Part shown: in pieces, positions 17,682 to 26,243 of the stretch
Layout: every line of letters starts with the position of its first letter
Position numbering within the stretch: the stretch's first letter is position 1
NCBI GenBank assembly: GCA_963842295.1
Contig: CAWJFY010000009.1
Location: forward strand, 592,220-656,219
Source: JAJNBA01 sp963842295
GTDB taxonomy: Bacteria; Actinomycetota; UBA4738; HRBIN12
DNA: 64,000 bases
Direction: 5' to 3'
Translations under genes and position numbers: made by a program
Notes under the pieces: generated by a model
Told to the model about the DNA's origin: nothing
Databases searched by the model: none
The model's input: only the letters and a program-made list of their open reading frames with translations

Positions 17682-18779
17682 GTGGCGTCGTTCGTCTTCC
17701 ACGTCGACCTCGATCAGTTCCTCGCCGCCGTCGAGGTACTTCGGCATCCCGAGCTCCGCGGCCGACCGGTCATCGTGGGCGGCGACGGTGACCCCACGAA
17801 GCGCGGCGTCGTCTCCACCTGCTCGTACGAGGCCCGCGCCTTCGGCGTCCGATCGGGGATGCCGCTTCGCACCGCCCTGAAGCGATGCCCCAACGGCGTG
17901 TTCCTCGCCGTCGACGCCCCCACGTACCTCGAGATGTCCCGCCGGGTGATGGATGCGCTCCGCTCGTTCGGCTTCGTCGTCCAGGAGATGGGGTGGGACG
18001 AGGCGTTCATCGCGGTCGAGTCGCACCGGCCCGAGGACCTCGCACGGGAGATCCAGCAGCGTGTCCTTGATCGCACCGAGCTCTGGTGTTCGATCGGCAT
18101 CGGTGACAACAAGCTGCAGGCGAAGATCGCAACGGAAGAAGGGAAGCCCGCCGGCGTCTTCACGCTGACCTCCGAGCGGTGGTCCGCGTTGATGGGCCCG
18201 CGAGCAACGGATGCGCTCTGGGGGATCGGCACGAAGACCGCCAGGAGGCTGGCGGCGATCGGCATCGGCACGGTCGACGAGCTCGCCACGGCCGACCTCG
18301 ATGAGCTCGCATCCGCGTTCGGCCCGAGCACGGGTCCGTGGCTCGCGCAGCTCGCCAGGGGCGAGGACCCGAGCCCGGTGAGCGACGCCCCCTGGATCCC
18401 CAAGGGCGTGAGCCGGGAGCGGACCTTCCAGCGGGACCTCGCGACCCAGGAAGAGGTCCTCCGCGAGCTCGACCGGCTGGCATCCGAGACCACGGAGGAC
18501 GTTCGCAAGGAAGGACGTCTTGCCGCTCGAGTCGTGGTGAAGGTGCGGGTCGTCCCGTTCATCACGAAGACGAGAGGCATCGCGCTTCCCGAACCCACCG
18601 GCGATCCGGGCGCGATCGCGGCGGGCGCCCGGGCGGCCCTCGCTCGCTTCCCCGCGATCGAGCGCCCGGTGCGCCTGCTCGGGGTCCGCGCCGAGTTCGA
18701 AGAAAGCCCGCCCTCCGGTGCCGGCGGCGGCCTAGGTCTTCCGTTGCTCGATATCCAAGCTTCAGATGCCGATGACTAG
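17682..18779 (+). CDS. dinB: Y-family DNA polymerase IV
   Basis: This 365-residue protein is a Y-family translesion polymerase. The palm has HVDLDQFLAAVE with catalytic Asp 9 and the second acidic pair in GWDEAF (Asp 106, Glu 107). PVIVGG and CSYEARAFGVRSGM are typical finger segments, WGIGTKTARRL is the thumb helix-hairpin-helix, and the little-finger domain runs from about residue 240. Near the C-terminus GLGLPLLDI may be a degenerate sliding-clamp peptide. The start is GTG 17682. The coupling with a FEN-like nuclease is notable because no SOS box is visible in the 100 bp upstream of the pair. Confidence 0.92.
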   Translation: MASFVFHVDLDQFLAAVEVLRHPELRGRPVIVGGDGDPTKRGVVSTCSYEARAFGVRSGMPLRTALKRCPNGVFLAVDAPTYLEMSRRVMDALRSFGFVVQEMGWDEAFIAVESHRPEDLAREIQQRVLDRTELWCSIGIGDNKLQAKIATEEGKPAGVFTLTSERWSALMGPRATDALWGIGTKTARRLAAIGIGTVDELATADLDELASAFGPSTGPWLAQLARGEDPSPVSDAPWIPKGVSRERTFQRDLATQEEVLRELDRLASETTEDVRKEGRLAARVVVKVRVVPFITKTRGIALPEPTGDPGAIAAGARAALARFPAIERPVRLLGVRAEFEESPPSGAGGGLGLPLLDIQASDADD

Positions 18780-18782
18780 GGG

Positions 18783-19864
18783 ATGCGAACGCGCTTCCTC
18801 CCCCTGGGCGCCGCGATGGCGCTCGCGCTCGGTCTCCTGACGGCTGCGCCGGCGAGCGGCCACCTACAACACGACCATCACGTTCCCCGATGGGAACACC
18901 GAGTTCTATTCCCCGTTCGGCGGCCCGGCATCGATCCGGTTCGACTTCGCTCCCGGAGACCCCTCGGGCGTCTTCCGAGTTCGCCTCCGGCCGATAGGCG
19001 GCGCGGTGATCAAGACTGCAGTACTTCGCGATCAACCCGTCGAGCCACCCGTCGCCTCAGATCAGGTCGTTCTCATGGACGGCGCTGGGGACAGTGTCGG
19101 ACAAGCCCTACGAGGTGCTCGTCAATCGGAACGGTCAGCCGAGCATCACGGCGTCCTTCATCCTTCGGCCGCGACTCGTGTCGATCGTCTCTGCGACGCC
19201 GAGCCCGTTCTTCCCCTGGATCGACAACGGACACAAGGACACCACGAACGTCAGGTTCAACCTCGCCGCCGACGCTGCTGTGCATGCACGCGTGTTCAGA
19301 CAGAACGGCGCGGGGAAGTGCTGCGGCGCCCTCGTTCGTAACGACGATCTAGGGAGCTTCACGGCGGGGAACAGGAACTGGATCTGGGACGGCACGAACG
19401 ACAACGGCGACAACCTCGGGAAGGGCAGCTACTTCGTTCGGATCTGGGCGGACGACGGGGTCGTGGCACCCGCCCTTTCGAAAGCGGTGAATGTCACGAT
19501 CGCCCGCACGTACCGGGCGACGACGACGAGGTCGAAGACGGCGAAGGCATATCACCACGTCGGGCCGGTCACGCCCCTCGTCCTCGGAGGTGATTGCATC
19601 GTCTACCGGAGCAGCAGCCTTCAGGTCCTCTGCCAGGGCGGGCGGGTGAGCGTGTACTGGCGATGGGGTCTCGCCTCAGGCGAACGTATCGAGCGCGCGA
19701 GCTTCGTGCTCGACACCGTCGAGGGATGTCCCCCCTCGATCCGGAAGACCGCGCATACGAAGCACGAGTCTTCGTTCACCATGAACGAAGACCTCCCGGG
19801 GGCAGCCGGTGACTGTCGACTCGTCACGGCGAGGATCACGTACAGCCACCTCGAACAGTCCTGA
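18783..19864 (+). CDS. Secreted protein with FlgD-like Ig domain (two frameshifts)
   Basis: Three frames must be joined to read this gene. It starts with a signal peptide (MRTRFLPLGAAMALALG), shifts near 18850-18861 into ATYNTTITFPDGN, shifts again near 19016-19020 into QYFAINPSSHPSPQ, and then stays open to 19864. Removing one base at each point gives 359 residues. The middle contains WDGTNDNGDNLGKGSYFVRIWA, typical of the FlgD-like immunoglobulin fold found in secreted and cell-surface proteins. The C-terminal domain is not recognised. It begins 3 bp after dinB but is probably unrelated in function. Codon third positions in the joined frames are GC-rich throughout, which favours sequencing error over decay. 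Confidence 0.65.
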
Positions 19865-19895
19865 TCAGGTCACCTGCGGACTGGGCACCCACCCC

Positions 19896-19901
19896 TATCA
19901 T
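19896..19901 (+). promoter_or_regulatory. -10 box TATCAT, leaderless adenosine deaminase
   Basis: TATCAT ends 6 nt before the GTG at 19908, so the message is predicted to begin at the start codon. Confidence 0.5.
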
Positions 19902-19907
19902 CCGGTC

Positions 19908-20978
19908 GTGACTCCGACGCTCGAACAGATCCGAGAAGTCCCGAAGGTCCTCCTCCACGACCACCTCGACGGCGGGCTCCGTTCCGGCACGATCGTGGAG
20001 CTCGCCGAGGAGACCGGCTACCGGGACTTGCCGACCGACGACCCGGGGGAGCTCGGCGACTGGATGACCCAGGGCGCCGACCGCAAGGACCTCTTGCTGT
20101 ACCTCGAGACGTTCGCGCACACCGTCGGCGTGATGCAGACGAAGGACTCGCTCGCGCGCGTGGCGCGCGAATGTGCCGAGGACCTCGCCGCCGACGGCGT
20201 CGTCTACGCCGAGGTCCGTTTCGCGCCCGAGCAGCACCTCGAGCGCGGGCTCGGACTCGACGAGGTCGTCGAGGCCGTCCAGGAAGGGTTCCGCGAAGGT
20301 GCAGAGCGAACCGGGATCCGCATCGGCACGTTGTTGACGGCGATGCGGACGGCGGCTCGCTCGCTCGAGATCGCCGAACTGGCCGTCCGTTGGCGGGATC
20401 AAGGGGTCGTGGGATTCGACATCGCCGGGGCGGAAGCCGGCAACCCACCCACCCGCCACCTCGACGCCTTCGATCACGTTCGCAGGGAGAACTTCCATCT
20501 CACGATCCACGCCGGTGAGGCCTTCGGGCTTCCCTCGATCTGGGAGGCCCTGCAGCTCTGCGGCGCGGAGCGCCTCGGCCACGGCGTTCGGATCGTGGAC
20601 GACATCGAGCTCGGATCCGACGGCGAGGCCCGGCTGGGCCGCGTGGCACATCTGGTCCGCGATCGCCGTGTTCCCCTGGAGCTCTGCCCGACCTCGAACG
20701 TGCACTCCGGCGCCGCGAAGTCCATCGAGGAGCATCCGATCGGGCTCCTGATGGACCTGAAATTCCGGGTCACGGTGAACACCGACAACCGCCTGATGTC
20801 CGCGACGTCGCTCTCGCAAGAATTCGAACAGCTCGTGAACACGTTCGGCATCGGATGGGATCGGATCGCGCGCCTCACGATCAACGGGATGAAATCGGCA
20901 TTCGTGCCGTTCGACGAACGGGTGGAGATGCTCGATCGGGTGATCCGTCCCGCGTACGCGGAGCTCCGGGACACGTGA
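19908..20978 (+). CDS. add: Adenosine deaminase
   Basis: This 356-residue protein is a purine deaminase of the TIM-barrel metallohydrolase superfamily and converts adenosine to inosine in the cytosol. Family signatures are LLHDHLDGGL with zinc ligands His 17 and His 19, FDIAGAEAG, IHAGEAFG (zinc His and catalytic Glu), LGHGVRI, LCPTSNVHSG and VNTDNRLM (catalytic and zinc Asp). The longer frame from 19809 has no family-like residues, so GTG 19908 is the start. Its stop overlaps the GTG of the next gene by 3 nt (GTGA). Confidence 0.92.
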   Translation: MTPTLEQIREVPKVLLHDHLDGGLRSGTIVELAEETGYRDLPTDDPGELGDWMTQGADRKDLLLYLETFAHTVGVMQTKDSLARVARECAEDLAADGVVYAEVRFAPEQHLERGLGLDEVVEAVQEGFREGAERTGIRIGTLLTAMRTAARSLEIAELAVRWRDQGVVGFDIAGAEAGNPPTRHLDAFDHVRRENFHLTIHAGEAFGLPSIWEALQLCGAERLGHGVRIVDDIELGSDGEARLGRVAHLVRDRRVPLELCPTSNVHSGAAKSIEEHPIGLLMDLKFRVTVNTDNRLMSATSLSQEFEQLVNTFGIGWDRIARLTINGMKSAFVPFDERVEMLDRVIRPAYAELRDT

Positions 20979-21448
20979 CCGAAGACACGGCGGCGATCCG
21001 TGAGGTCGCGGCCTCGGGCGTGCCGTTCCGCGTCGTCCACACCGAGCGGCCGAGCAGTGCCGAGGAGAGCGCCGTCCTGCAACGGATCGAGGTCGGCCAG
21101 CTGATCCGCACCATCGTCGTACGGCGCAGCGCCGGCGATTACGTGCTGGTCCTCGTTCCCGCCGGCCGGCAGATCGACTGGCCGCTGCTGCGCGCGCACC
21201 TCGGTGTCAGCCGGCTTTCACTCCCGGATCCGGAAGAGGCCAAGCAGGCGACGGGCTATGAGCGAGGCGCCATCACGCCGTTCGCGTCCGCCACGACCTG
21301 GCCCGTCGTGGCCGACGCGACCATCGCCGATCGCGACCTGGTCGCGATCGGCGCCGGAGCCGCCGGGGTCAACCTCCACCTCGATCCCGCGGACCTCATC
21401 AGGCTCCTGGATGCGGACGTGGCGAACGTGACCCGTCCCGCGAGCTAG
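20975..21448 (+). CDS. YbaK/EbsC-type aminoacyl-tRNA deacylase
   Basis: The 157-residue protein has the YbaK/ProX editing fold: RVVHTERPSSAEESA, LIRTIVVRRSAGDYVLVLVPAGRQID, the region around GYERGAITPF, and GAGAAGVNLHLDPADLI. Members hydrolyse mischarged tRNA such as Cys- or Ala-tRNAPro. The catalytic Lys of classic YbaK (in VK) is replaced here by an Arg-rich VVRRS strand, so substrate and activity are uncertain. It starts at GTG 20975 overlapping the adenosine deaminase stop and its own stop overlaps the convergent SixA-like gene by 4 bp. Confidence 0.82.
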   Translation: MTEDTAAIREVAASGVPFRVVHTERPSSAEESAVLQRIEVGQLIRTIVVRRSAGDYVLVLVPAGRQIDWPLLRAHLGVSRLSLPDPEEAKQATGYERGAITPFASATTWPVVADATIADRDLVAIGAGAAGVNLHLDPADLIRLLDADVANVTRPAS

Positions 21449-21897
21449 AGCCGGATCTCCTCCACCTCGAGGCGGCCATCATCGTGGAGGGTCACACGGA
21501 TCCCCTCGCACTCGGCGAACGAGCTCGGCTCGCGCCCGGTCAAGCCGGTCATCGCCCGCTCGACGAAGGGAGTGTGTCCGACGGCCAGCCCGATCCCGCC
21601 CTCGGGCACCGCCGCCAGGAGCGTCCGGACGCCCTCGGCCATCCCCTCGGGACTGCCCTCGGTCGCGTCCTTGCCGGCCAGGCCGGGGATCACGTCGTGC
21701 TCGGGCAGCTGCTGCCCGGATCCCCGAAGGATCCAGGCTGCCGTCTCAGCGGCGCGTTCCGCGGGCGAGACGAAGACCGCGTCGTAGCGGGCGGGCGATC
21801 GCCGCCCCACGTCCTCCGCTTGCGCGCGCCCGGCGGCCGAAAGGCGGTCGGCGTCAGGATCGCGTTTCGCGTGCCGTCTCAGCTCGAGCTGTCGCAT
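21445..21897 (-). CDS. SixA-like histidine phosphatase
   Basis: This 150-residue protein belongs to the histidine-phosphatase superfamily, short SixA branch. The N-terminal LRRHAKRD holds the RH catalytic motif, with the second His in VGHTPFVERAM. SixA proteins dephosphorylate phosphohistidine in relay proteins. The start ATG 21897 follows GGAGAGGTGG; upstream open frame lacks family-like sequence. It lies downstream of the sox operon on the same strand with 23 bp between, so read-through is possible. Confidence 0.85.
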   Translation of the reverse strand: MRQLELRRHAKRDPDADRLSAAGRAQAEDVGRRSPARYDAVFVSPAERAAETAAWILRGSGQQLPEHDVIPGLAGKDATEGSPEGMAEGVRTLLAAVPEGGIGLAVGHTPFVERAMTGLTGREPSSFAECEGIRVTLHDDGRLEVEEIRL

Positions 21898-21920
21898 CCA
21901 CCTCTCCCTCGTGCAGACCG

Positions 21921-23129
21921 CTAATGCGTACCCGCCGAGGCGGCATCCGGAACCATGCGATCGTCTCGGAAGCGGCTGAGTGCGAACGGCGCGATCAACT
22001 CCGGCACCCGGTCGGTCGCGACGTACTCGGCCATCGTCGCGCCGAAGATCGGGGCCCCCTTGAATCCCCATGTGCCCATGCCCGACATCACGCTGAACCC
22101 ATCGAGCGTCGTGGGACCGAGGATCGGCGAGGAATCCGGTGACATGTCACACAGCCCGCCCCACTGGCGCATCGCGCGAGCCTTCGCCATGAACGGGAGG
22201 ATCATCACGGAGCGCTTGGCGGCTTCAGAGAGGAACTCGAAGGTCGAACGCGTCGAGTACGTGCTGTACGGCACGATCTCAGCGCCCGCCAGGAGCTCCC
22301 CGCGGGCCGTCTGGGAGACATAGATCGTGAGATCCATCGACGAGACCAGTCCGCGCAACACCGGCCGGTAGGGCTCGGTGACGAACGCCTGGAGCATGTG
22401 GGTGACGAGCGGCAGCCGGACCCCCGCCATGGTGGCCACACGGGACGACCATCCCGCGACGGCGCTCACCACATGTCCCGCCGCGACCGGTCCCTTCGGC
22501 GTCTCGACGCCGGCGCAGCGGCCACCCTCGATCCGCACACCCGTCACCTCGAGCCCCTGGTGGACGTCCACTCCTCGCCGGGCGGCAGCCTGCGCGTAGC
22601 CCCAGACCACGGAGTCGTGCCGCGCGAACGATCCGGGCGGGTGATACGACGCACCGAGCACCGGCAGTTCGCCGCCGCCGCTGAGGTCCACCAAGGGGCA
22701 CACCTCCAGGATCTCGTCGGGTCCGAGGATGTCGGTCCGGACACCGAGCGCGCGGTTCAGCGCGGACTTCTCACGCTCGACCTGCAGCGAATCCTCCGTG
22801 TGACAGAGATCGAGCTCGCCCTGGTTCGTGAACATGACGTTGAAGCCCAGCTCCTGCGACAACGTCCGGTACATGGAGAGGCTCGCGGCGTACAGAGGCA
22901 CCGTCTCGGGCGTGTTGTAGTTGGCCCGGAGCACCTGCGTGTTGCGGCCGCTCCCCCCGCTCCCGATGTAGGAGCGCTCGATCACCGCGACGTCGCGGAT
23001 CCGGTGCTTCGCGGCCAAGTGATACGCGAGCGAGAGGCCGTTCACACCCCCACCCACGATGACCACGTCGTAGGACCGGCGAAGTTCGCGCTGCGGGAGG
23101 TACGTCCGGCGGCGGAAGAGTCCCGTCAT
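21921..23129 (-). CDS. soxB: Sarcosine oxidase beta subunit
   Basis: This 402-residue flavoprotein is the catalytic subunit of heterotetrameric sarcosine oxidase, which oxidises N-methylglycine (or a related N-methyl amino acid) to the amine, formaldehyde and reduced flavin. It has an FAD-binding GGGVNG at residues 26-31, SGGSGRNTQVLRANY and, near residue 171, the ARHDSVVWG segment whose His corresponds to the site that holds FMN covalently in characterised enzymes. C-terminal RQWGGLCDMSPDSSPILG and MSGMGTWGFKGAP match the family. Its ATG overlaps the soxG stop (ATGA). It is last in a tightly overlapping operon. Confidence 0.9.
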   Translation of the reverse strand: MTGLFRRRTYLPQRELRRSYDVVIVGGGVNGLSLAYHLAAKHRIRDVAVIERSYIGSGGSGRNTQVLRANYNTPETVPLYAASLSMYRTLSQELGFNVMFTNQGELDLCHTEDSLQVEREKSALNRALGVRTDILGPDEILEVCPLVDLSGGGELPVLGASYHPPGSFARHDSVVWGYAQAAARRGVDVHQGLEVTGVRIEGGRCAGVETPKGPVAAGHVVSAVAGWSSRVATMAGVRLPLVTHMLQAFVTEPYRPVLRGLVSSMDLTIYVSQTARGELLAGAEIVPYSTYSTRSTFEFLSEAAKRSVMILPFMAKARAMRQWGGLCDMSPDSSPILGPTTLDGFSVMSGMGTWGFKGAPIFGATMAEYVATDRVPELIAPFALSRFRDDRMVPDAASAGTH

Positions 23130-23521
23130 GGGACGGGCACCTCTTCCTCGATACGCCGTCGGAGGTGCGACTCCCAGTAGGCGGGCACCAACACGCGGAT
23201 CACATCCTCATCCACGAAGACGCGGGCGACGACGCGAGCGACGTCCCCCTGGACGTAGCCGGGCCCGTCCGGGAGCTGGAGCTCCGAAAGTCGCGCGAAG
23301 ACGTCGCGCGCGTCGCCACCGTCGATGACGATCTCCGCCCAGCCCTCGGTCGCCTCTCGGATCTGCGCGTCGGGATCGACGGTGCGGACGGCCCGACGGA
23401 TGTCCTCGGCGATCGACCCGCGCACGATCACCTCGTCCGATGCCACGCGGCCCGCGCCAGGCGCACGCATCGCGAGGTCGCAGGCCTCCTCGCCGGCATG
23501 CACGCTCCAGAGCTCATCCAC
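23126..23521 (-). CDS. soxG: Sarcosine oxidase gamma subunit
   Basis: The 131-residue product matches SoxG, the small folate-domain-like subunit of heterotetrameric sarcosine oxidase. Recognisable segments are IVRGSIAEDIRRAV and SELQLPDGPGYVQGDVARVVARV, followed by a C-terminal helix RVLVPAYWESHLRRRIEEE. The start is GTG 23521, inside the last codons of soxA (8-nt overlap); an open extension to 23587 would cover more of soxA and lacks similarity. Its stop overlaps the soxB start. The gene order D-A-G-B differs from the usual soxB-D-A-G. Confidence 0.8.
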   Translation of the reverse strand: MDELWSVHAGEEACDLAMRAPGAGRVASDEVIVRGSIAEDIRRAVRTVDPDAQIREATEGWAEIVIDGGDARDVFARLSELQLPDGPGYVQGDVARVVARVFVDEDVIRVLVPAYWESHLRRRIEEEVPVP

Positions 23522-26015
23522 GGAGTCGGTTCCCCTCGGGGTCGTAGAACGGGGTCGGGACGACGCGGACGGCGACGCGATCCGCACGGAGGTCGTCGGG
23601 GAACCCGCCCCCCGGCGCGCGCCGGATCCAGCCGAGACCGATCGAGCGATCCAGGACCGGGCTCCTCGCGGCCGAGGTCACACGCCCGGCGATCCATCCG
23701 TCCGACAGGAGCGGGACGCCCCGGAGCTCCGCATCGCCTCGATCGAACTCCAGGCCGACCAGCTTCCGCTCCAGCGGTATCCCGGCGAGGCGTTCGAGCG
23801 CTGGTCTGCCCGTGAACCGCTCCCCCGGATGGACGGCCCAGTCGAGTCCGAGCTTGGCCGGCGTGTCGTCGGGCAACGTGTCCTGACCGACATACGGGTG
23901 GCCCTTCTCCAGCCGGAGCACCTCCAGTGCGTCGAGACCGTGGGGCACGAGCCCGAGAGGGGCTCCGGCCTCCCCGATCGCGCGCCAGAGCTCCGGACCG
24001 CGCGAACGCGGATGGTGGAGCTCGAACGCGACCTCCCCGACGAAACCCGTGCGGATCGCACCACACGGGACGCCGGCCACGGTCAGCTCCCGCACTCCCA
24101 TATGGGGGAACGCGTCCCGATCGATCGGGTCGTCGGTGAGCCCGGCGAGGAGCTCTCGCGACAGCGGCCCGGCGACCAGGATCGCCCCGCGCTCCGCCGT
24201 CATATCGAGGACATGGGCGCGGAGCCCGAGCCGGTCGGCGCGGTCGCGCAGCCAGGCCTCCATCCGATCGGCGCCGCCCGACGTCGAGGTGAGGTACCAG
24301 CCCTCGGGACCCAGCGAGCACAACAACCCGTCGTCGAAGACGTATCCCGCCTCGTCGAGTGCGAGCAGATAACGGGCGCGGCCGGGCTCGAGATCGTCGA
24401 TCCTCGTCGGGAACGACGCCTCGACGAGGGCCGTCGCGTCGGGCCCGACGACGAGGAACTTGCCGAGGGTCCCCACATCCATCGCGGAGACGTGATCCCG
24501 GACGGCCCGATATTCCCGCTCGCGATCGCCGTAGCCGAAGGGCCGGAGCCACGCACCCGACCATCCGATCCGCGCGCCGGCGGCGACATGCACGTCATGG
24601 AGCGAGGTCGTCTTCTCGATCACCTCGTGGACGGGAGCGGCCAGGATGTCCAGAGGCGTCGGCCGCGCCAGCGGGCGCGCCGTCGTCCGGGAGGCGGCGT
24701 TCGCTGCGGCGCCCCGCGCCGACGCGAACGCCGCCAGGTGGCGGCCGCACATCGCCCCCTGACACGGGCCCATGGTGGCCGTGGTGTAGCGCTTCAGCAG
24801 CTCCGACGAGCGGTAGCCCTCGTCCCACGCCCGCTCCAGGTCGGCGACCGACACGTCCTCGCACAGGCACACGTAGCCGGCCACGGGGGACGCCGTCGGC
24901 GACGCCGCACTTGCGGCGTCGCCGACGGCCTCGACGGGCTCACCCGGTCCGGACATCCGAACCAGGTCGTCCCGTGGCGAGAGCCCGGTCGAGAGGATGA
25001 GCACATCGCAGCCGATACCGCGGGTCACACCCTCGGCGTCACGAAGGACCGCGAACCGCACGCGCTCCTTCCCCTCCGCCCGCAGCACGTCCGCGCCGAC
25101 GAACGTCCTGACCCCCTCGGGGATGCGGCCCGCGAGCGATCCGGGCACGAGCACCGCGGCGATGCGAACGCCGGCAGACCGGAGCACCTCGAGGTGATCG
25201 ACCGCTTCCTCGTGACCCACCACGACCACCGCCCTCAGGCCCGGCATCACGCCTCTTCGCACGAGCCCCGTTGCCGCGCGACCGAGCATCACCCCGGGCA
25301 GGTCGTTCCCCGGGAACACGGGGTGCACCTCCGTGCCGCCGGTCGCCATCACCGATCGCTTCGGGTGGGCCTGGACGAGCCCGTCCGGAGAAGCGAGAGA
25401 GACCATCGGTCCTTCGTACACGCCGACGGCCGCGTGATGGGCCAGAACCTCGACCCCTTCCGGTGGGTCCGCCAGCTCGCCCTCGTCGCACAGCACCGCG
25501 TGCTCGTTCCGGGCGGCCGCCGCCCCGGCGGCCGCCCGGCCCGCCTGGCCCCCACCCACGACGAGCACGTCGCAGTGAAGGTGCCGCGACCTGCTCGCCG
25601 CGACCGGGCCGGCCGCCAGGCGACCGAGCCCGACCGTCCGCCGGATCGCCCGGTCAGCGATGGTCCACATCCATCGCGGCCGGATGAAAGTCTTGTAATA
25701 GAAGCCGACGGGCAGCAGCACGTGCAGCCGGTCGAGGACCGAGAGGACGTCTCGCTCCGCCGACGGCCACCCGCCTTCCCGGCGGACCTGCATCCCGTCT
25801 CGTGCAAGCGTCACGCACGAGCGGACGCCGGGAACACCGTCGACCGTGATGAGGCAGTTCGGACACTCGCCGGTTCCGCAGTAGAGGCCCCGCCGGCGGT
25901 GATACTTGAGGGACCGCGAGAACGTCCGGATACCCCCCCGATACAGCGCCGACGCGATCGTGTCGCCCTCCTCGACCGGGATACGCTTCCGGCCGAGCCG
26001 CAGCGTCCCGCCCAC
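23514..26015 (-). CDS. soxA: Sarcosine oxidase alpha subunit
   Basis: This 833-residue fusion carries, in order, a 2Fe-2S ferredoxin-like domain (Cys 46, 51, 54, 67), a pyridine-nucleotide-disulfide oxidoreductase domain (GGGQAG at 154-159, GVMLGRAATGLV), a cysteine-rich segment YVCLCEDV...GPCQGAMCG that resembles BFD-type clusters, and from about residue 450 a glycine-cleavage T-type folate domain (HDVHVAAGARIGWSGAW, GFVGEVAFELH, GHPYVGQDT). The folate domain traps the methyl group as 5,10-methylene-THF. It is shorter than the roughly 960-residue corynebacterial SoxA. GTG 26015 abuts the soxD stop without a gap. Related alpha subunits oxidise other amines, so the substrate is not certain. 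Confidence 0.9.
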   Translation of the reverse strand: MGGTLRLGRKRIPVEEGDTIASALYRGGIRTFSRSLKYHRRRGLYCGTGECPNCLITVDGVPGVRSCVTLARDGMQVRREGGWPSAERDVLSVLDRLHVLLPVGFYYKTFIRPRWMWTIADRAIRRTVGLGRLAAGPVAASRSRHLHCDVLVVGGGQAGRAAAGAAAARNEHAVLCDEGELADPPEGVEVLAHHAAVGVYEGPMVSLASPDGLVQAHPKRSVMATGGTEVHPVFPGNDLPGVMLGRAATGLVRRGVMPGLRAVVVVGHEEAVDHLEVLRSAGVRIAAVLVPGSLAGRIPEGVRTFVGADVLRAEGKERVRFAVLRDAEGVTRGIGCDVLILSTGLSPRDDLVRMSGPGEPVEAVGDAASAASPTASPVAGYVCLCEDVSVADLERAWDEGYRSSELLKRYTTATMGPCQGAMCGRHLAAFASARGAAANAASRTTARPLARPTPLDILAAPVHEVIEKTTSLHDVHVAAGARIGWSGAWLRPFGYGDREREYRAVRDHVSAMDVGTLGKFLVVGPDATALVEASFPTRIDDLEPGRARYLLALDEAGYVFDDGLLCSLGPEGWYLTSTSGGADRMEAWLRDRADRLGLRAHVLDMTAERGAILVAGPLSRELLAGLTDDPIDRDAFPHMGVRELTVAGVPCGAIRTGFVGEVAFELHHPRSRGPELWRAIGEAGAPLGLVPHGLDALEVLRLEKGHPYVGQDTLPDDTPAKLGLDWAVHPGERFTGRPALERLAGIPLERKLVGLEFDRGDAELRGVPLLSDGWIAGRVTSAARSPVLDRSIGLGWIRRAPGGGFPDDLRADRVAVRVVPTPFYDPEGNRLRG

Positions 26016-26243
26016 CTATCGGACCTCGTTGGTCGTCGTGTCGCGCGACACCGTGATCCAGCGCCGACATCCGAGGAGGTGGAACCAGCGCTCGTCCTGC
26101 GGACCGGCCACGTTCTCCGGTAGGAAGACCCGCGCGAACTCGGACTCGATGTCGGGTGCGGCCACGGGCCGGAGCTCGCCACCCCAGGCGAACTCGCTCG
26201 AGGAGCGCCACCCGCAGTTCGGGCACGGAACCTTCAGCGCCAC
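26016..26243 (-). CDS. soxD: Sarcosine oxidase delta subunit
   Basis: This 75-residue zinc-binding subunit shows the expected ligands Cys 7 and Cys 10 (VPCPNCG), and His 55 and Cys 59 (FHLLGC), and an EFAWGGE segment typical of SoxD. It packs against the catalytic subunits in the heterotetramer. The ATG at 26243 overlaps the end of the upstream FAD oxidoreductase by 10 nt and its stop touches the soxA start. Confidence 0.88.
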   Translation of the reverse strand: MALKVPCPNCGWRSSSEFAWGGELRPVAAPDIESEFARVFLPENVAGPQDERWFHLLGCRRWITVSRDTTTNEVR

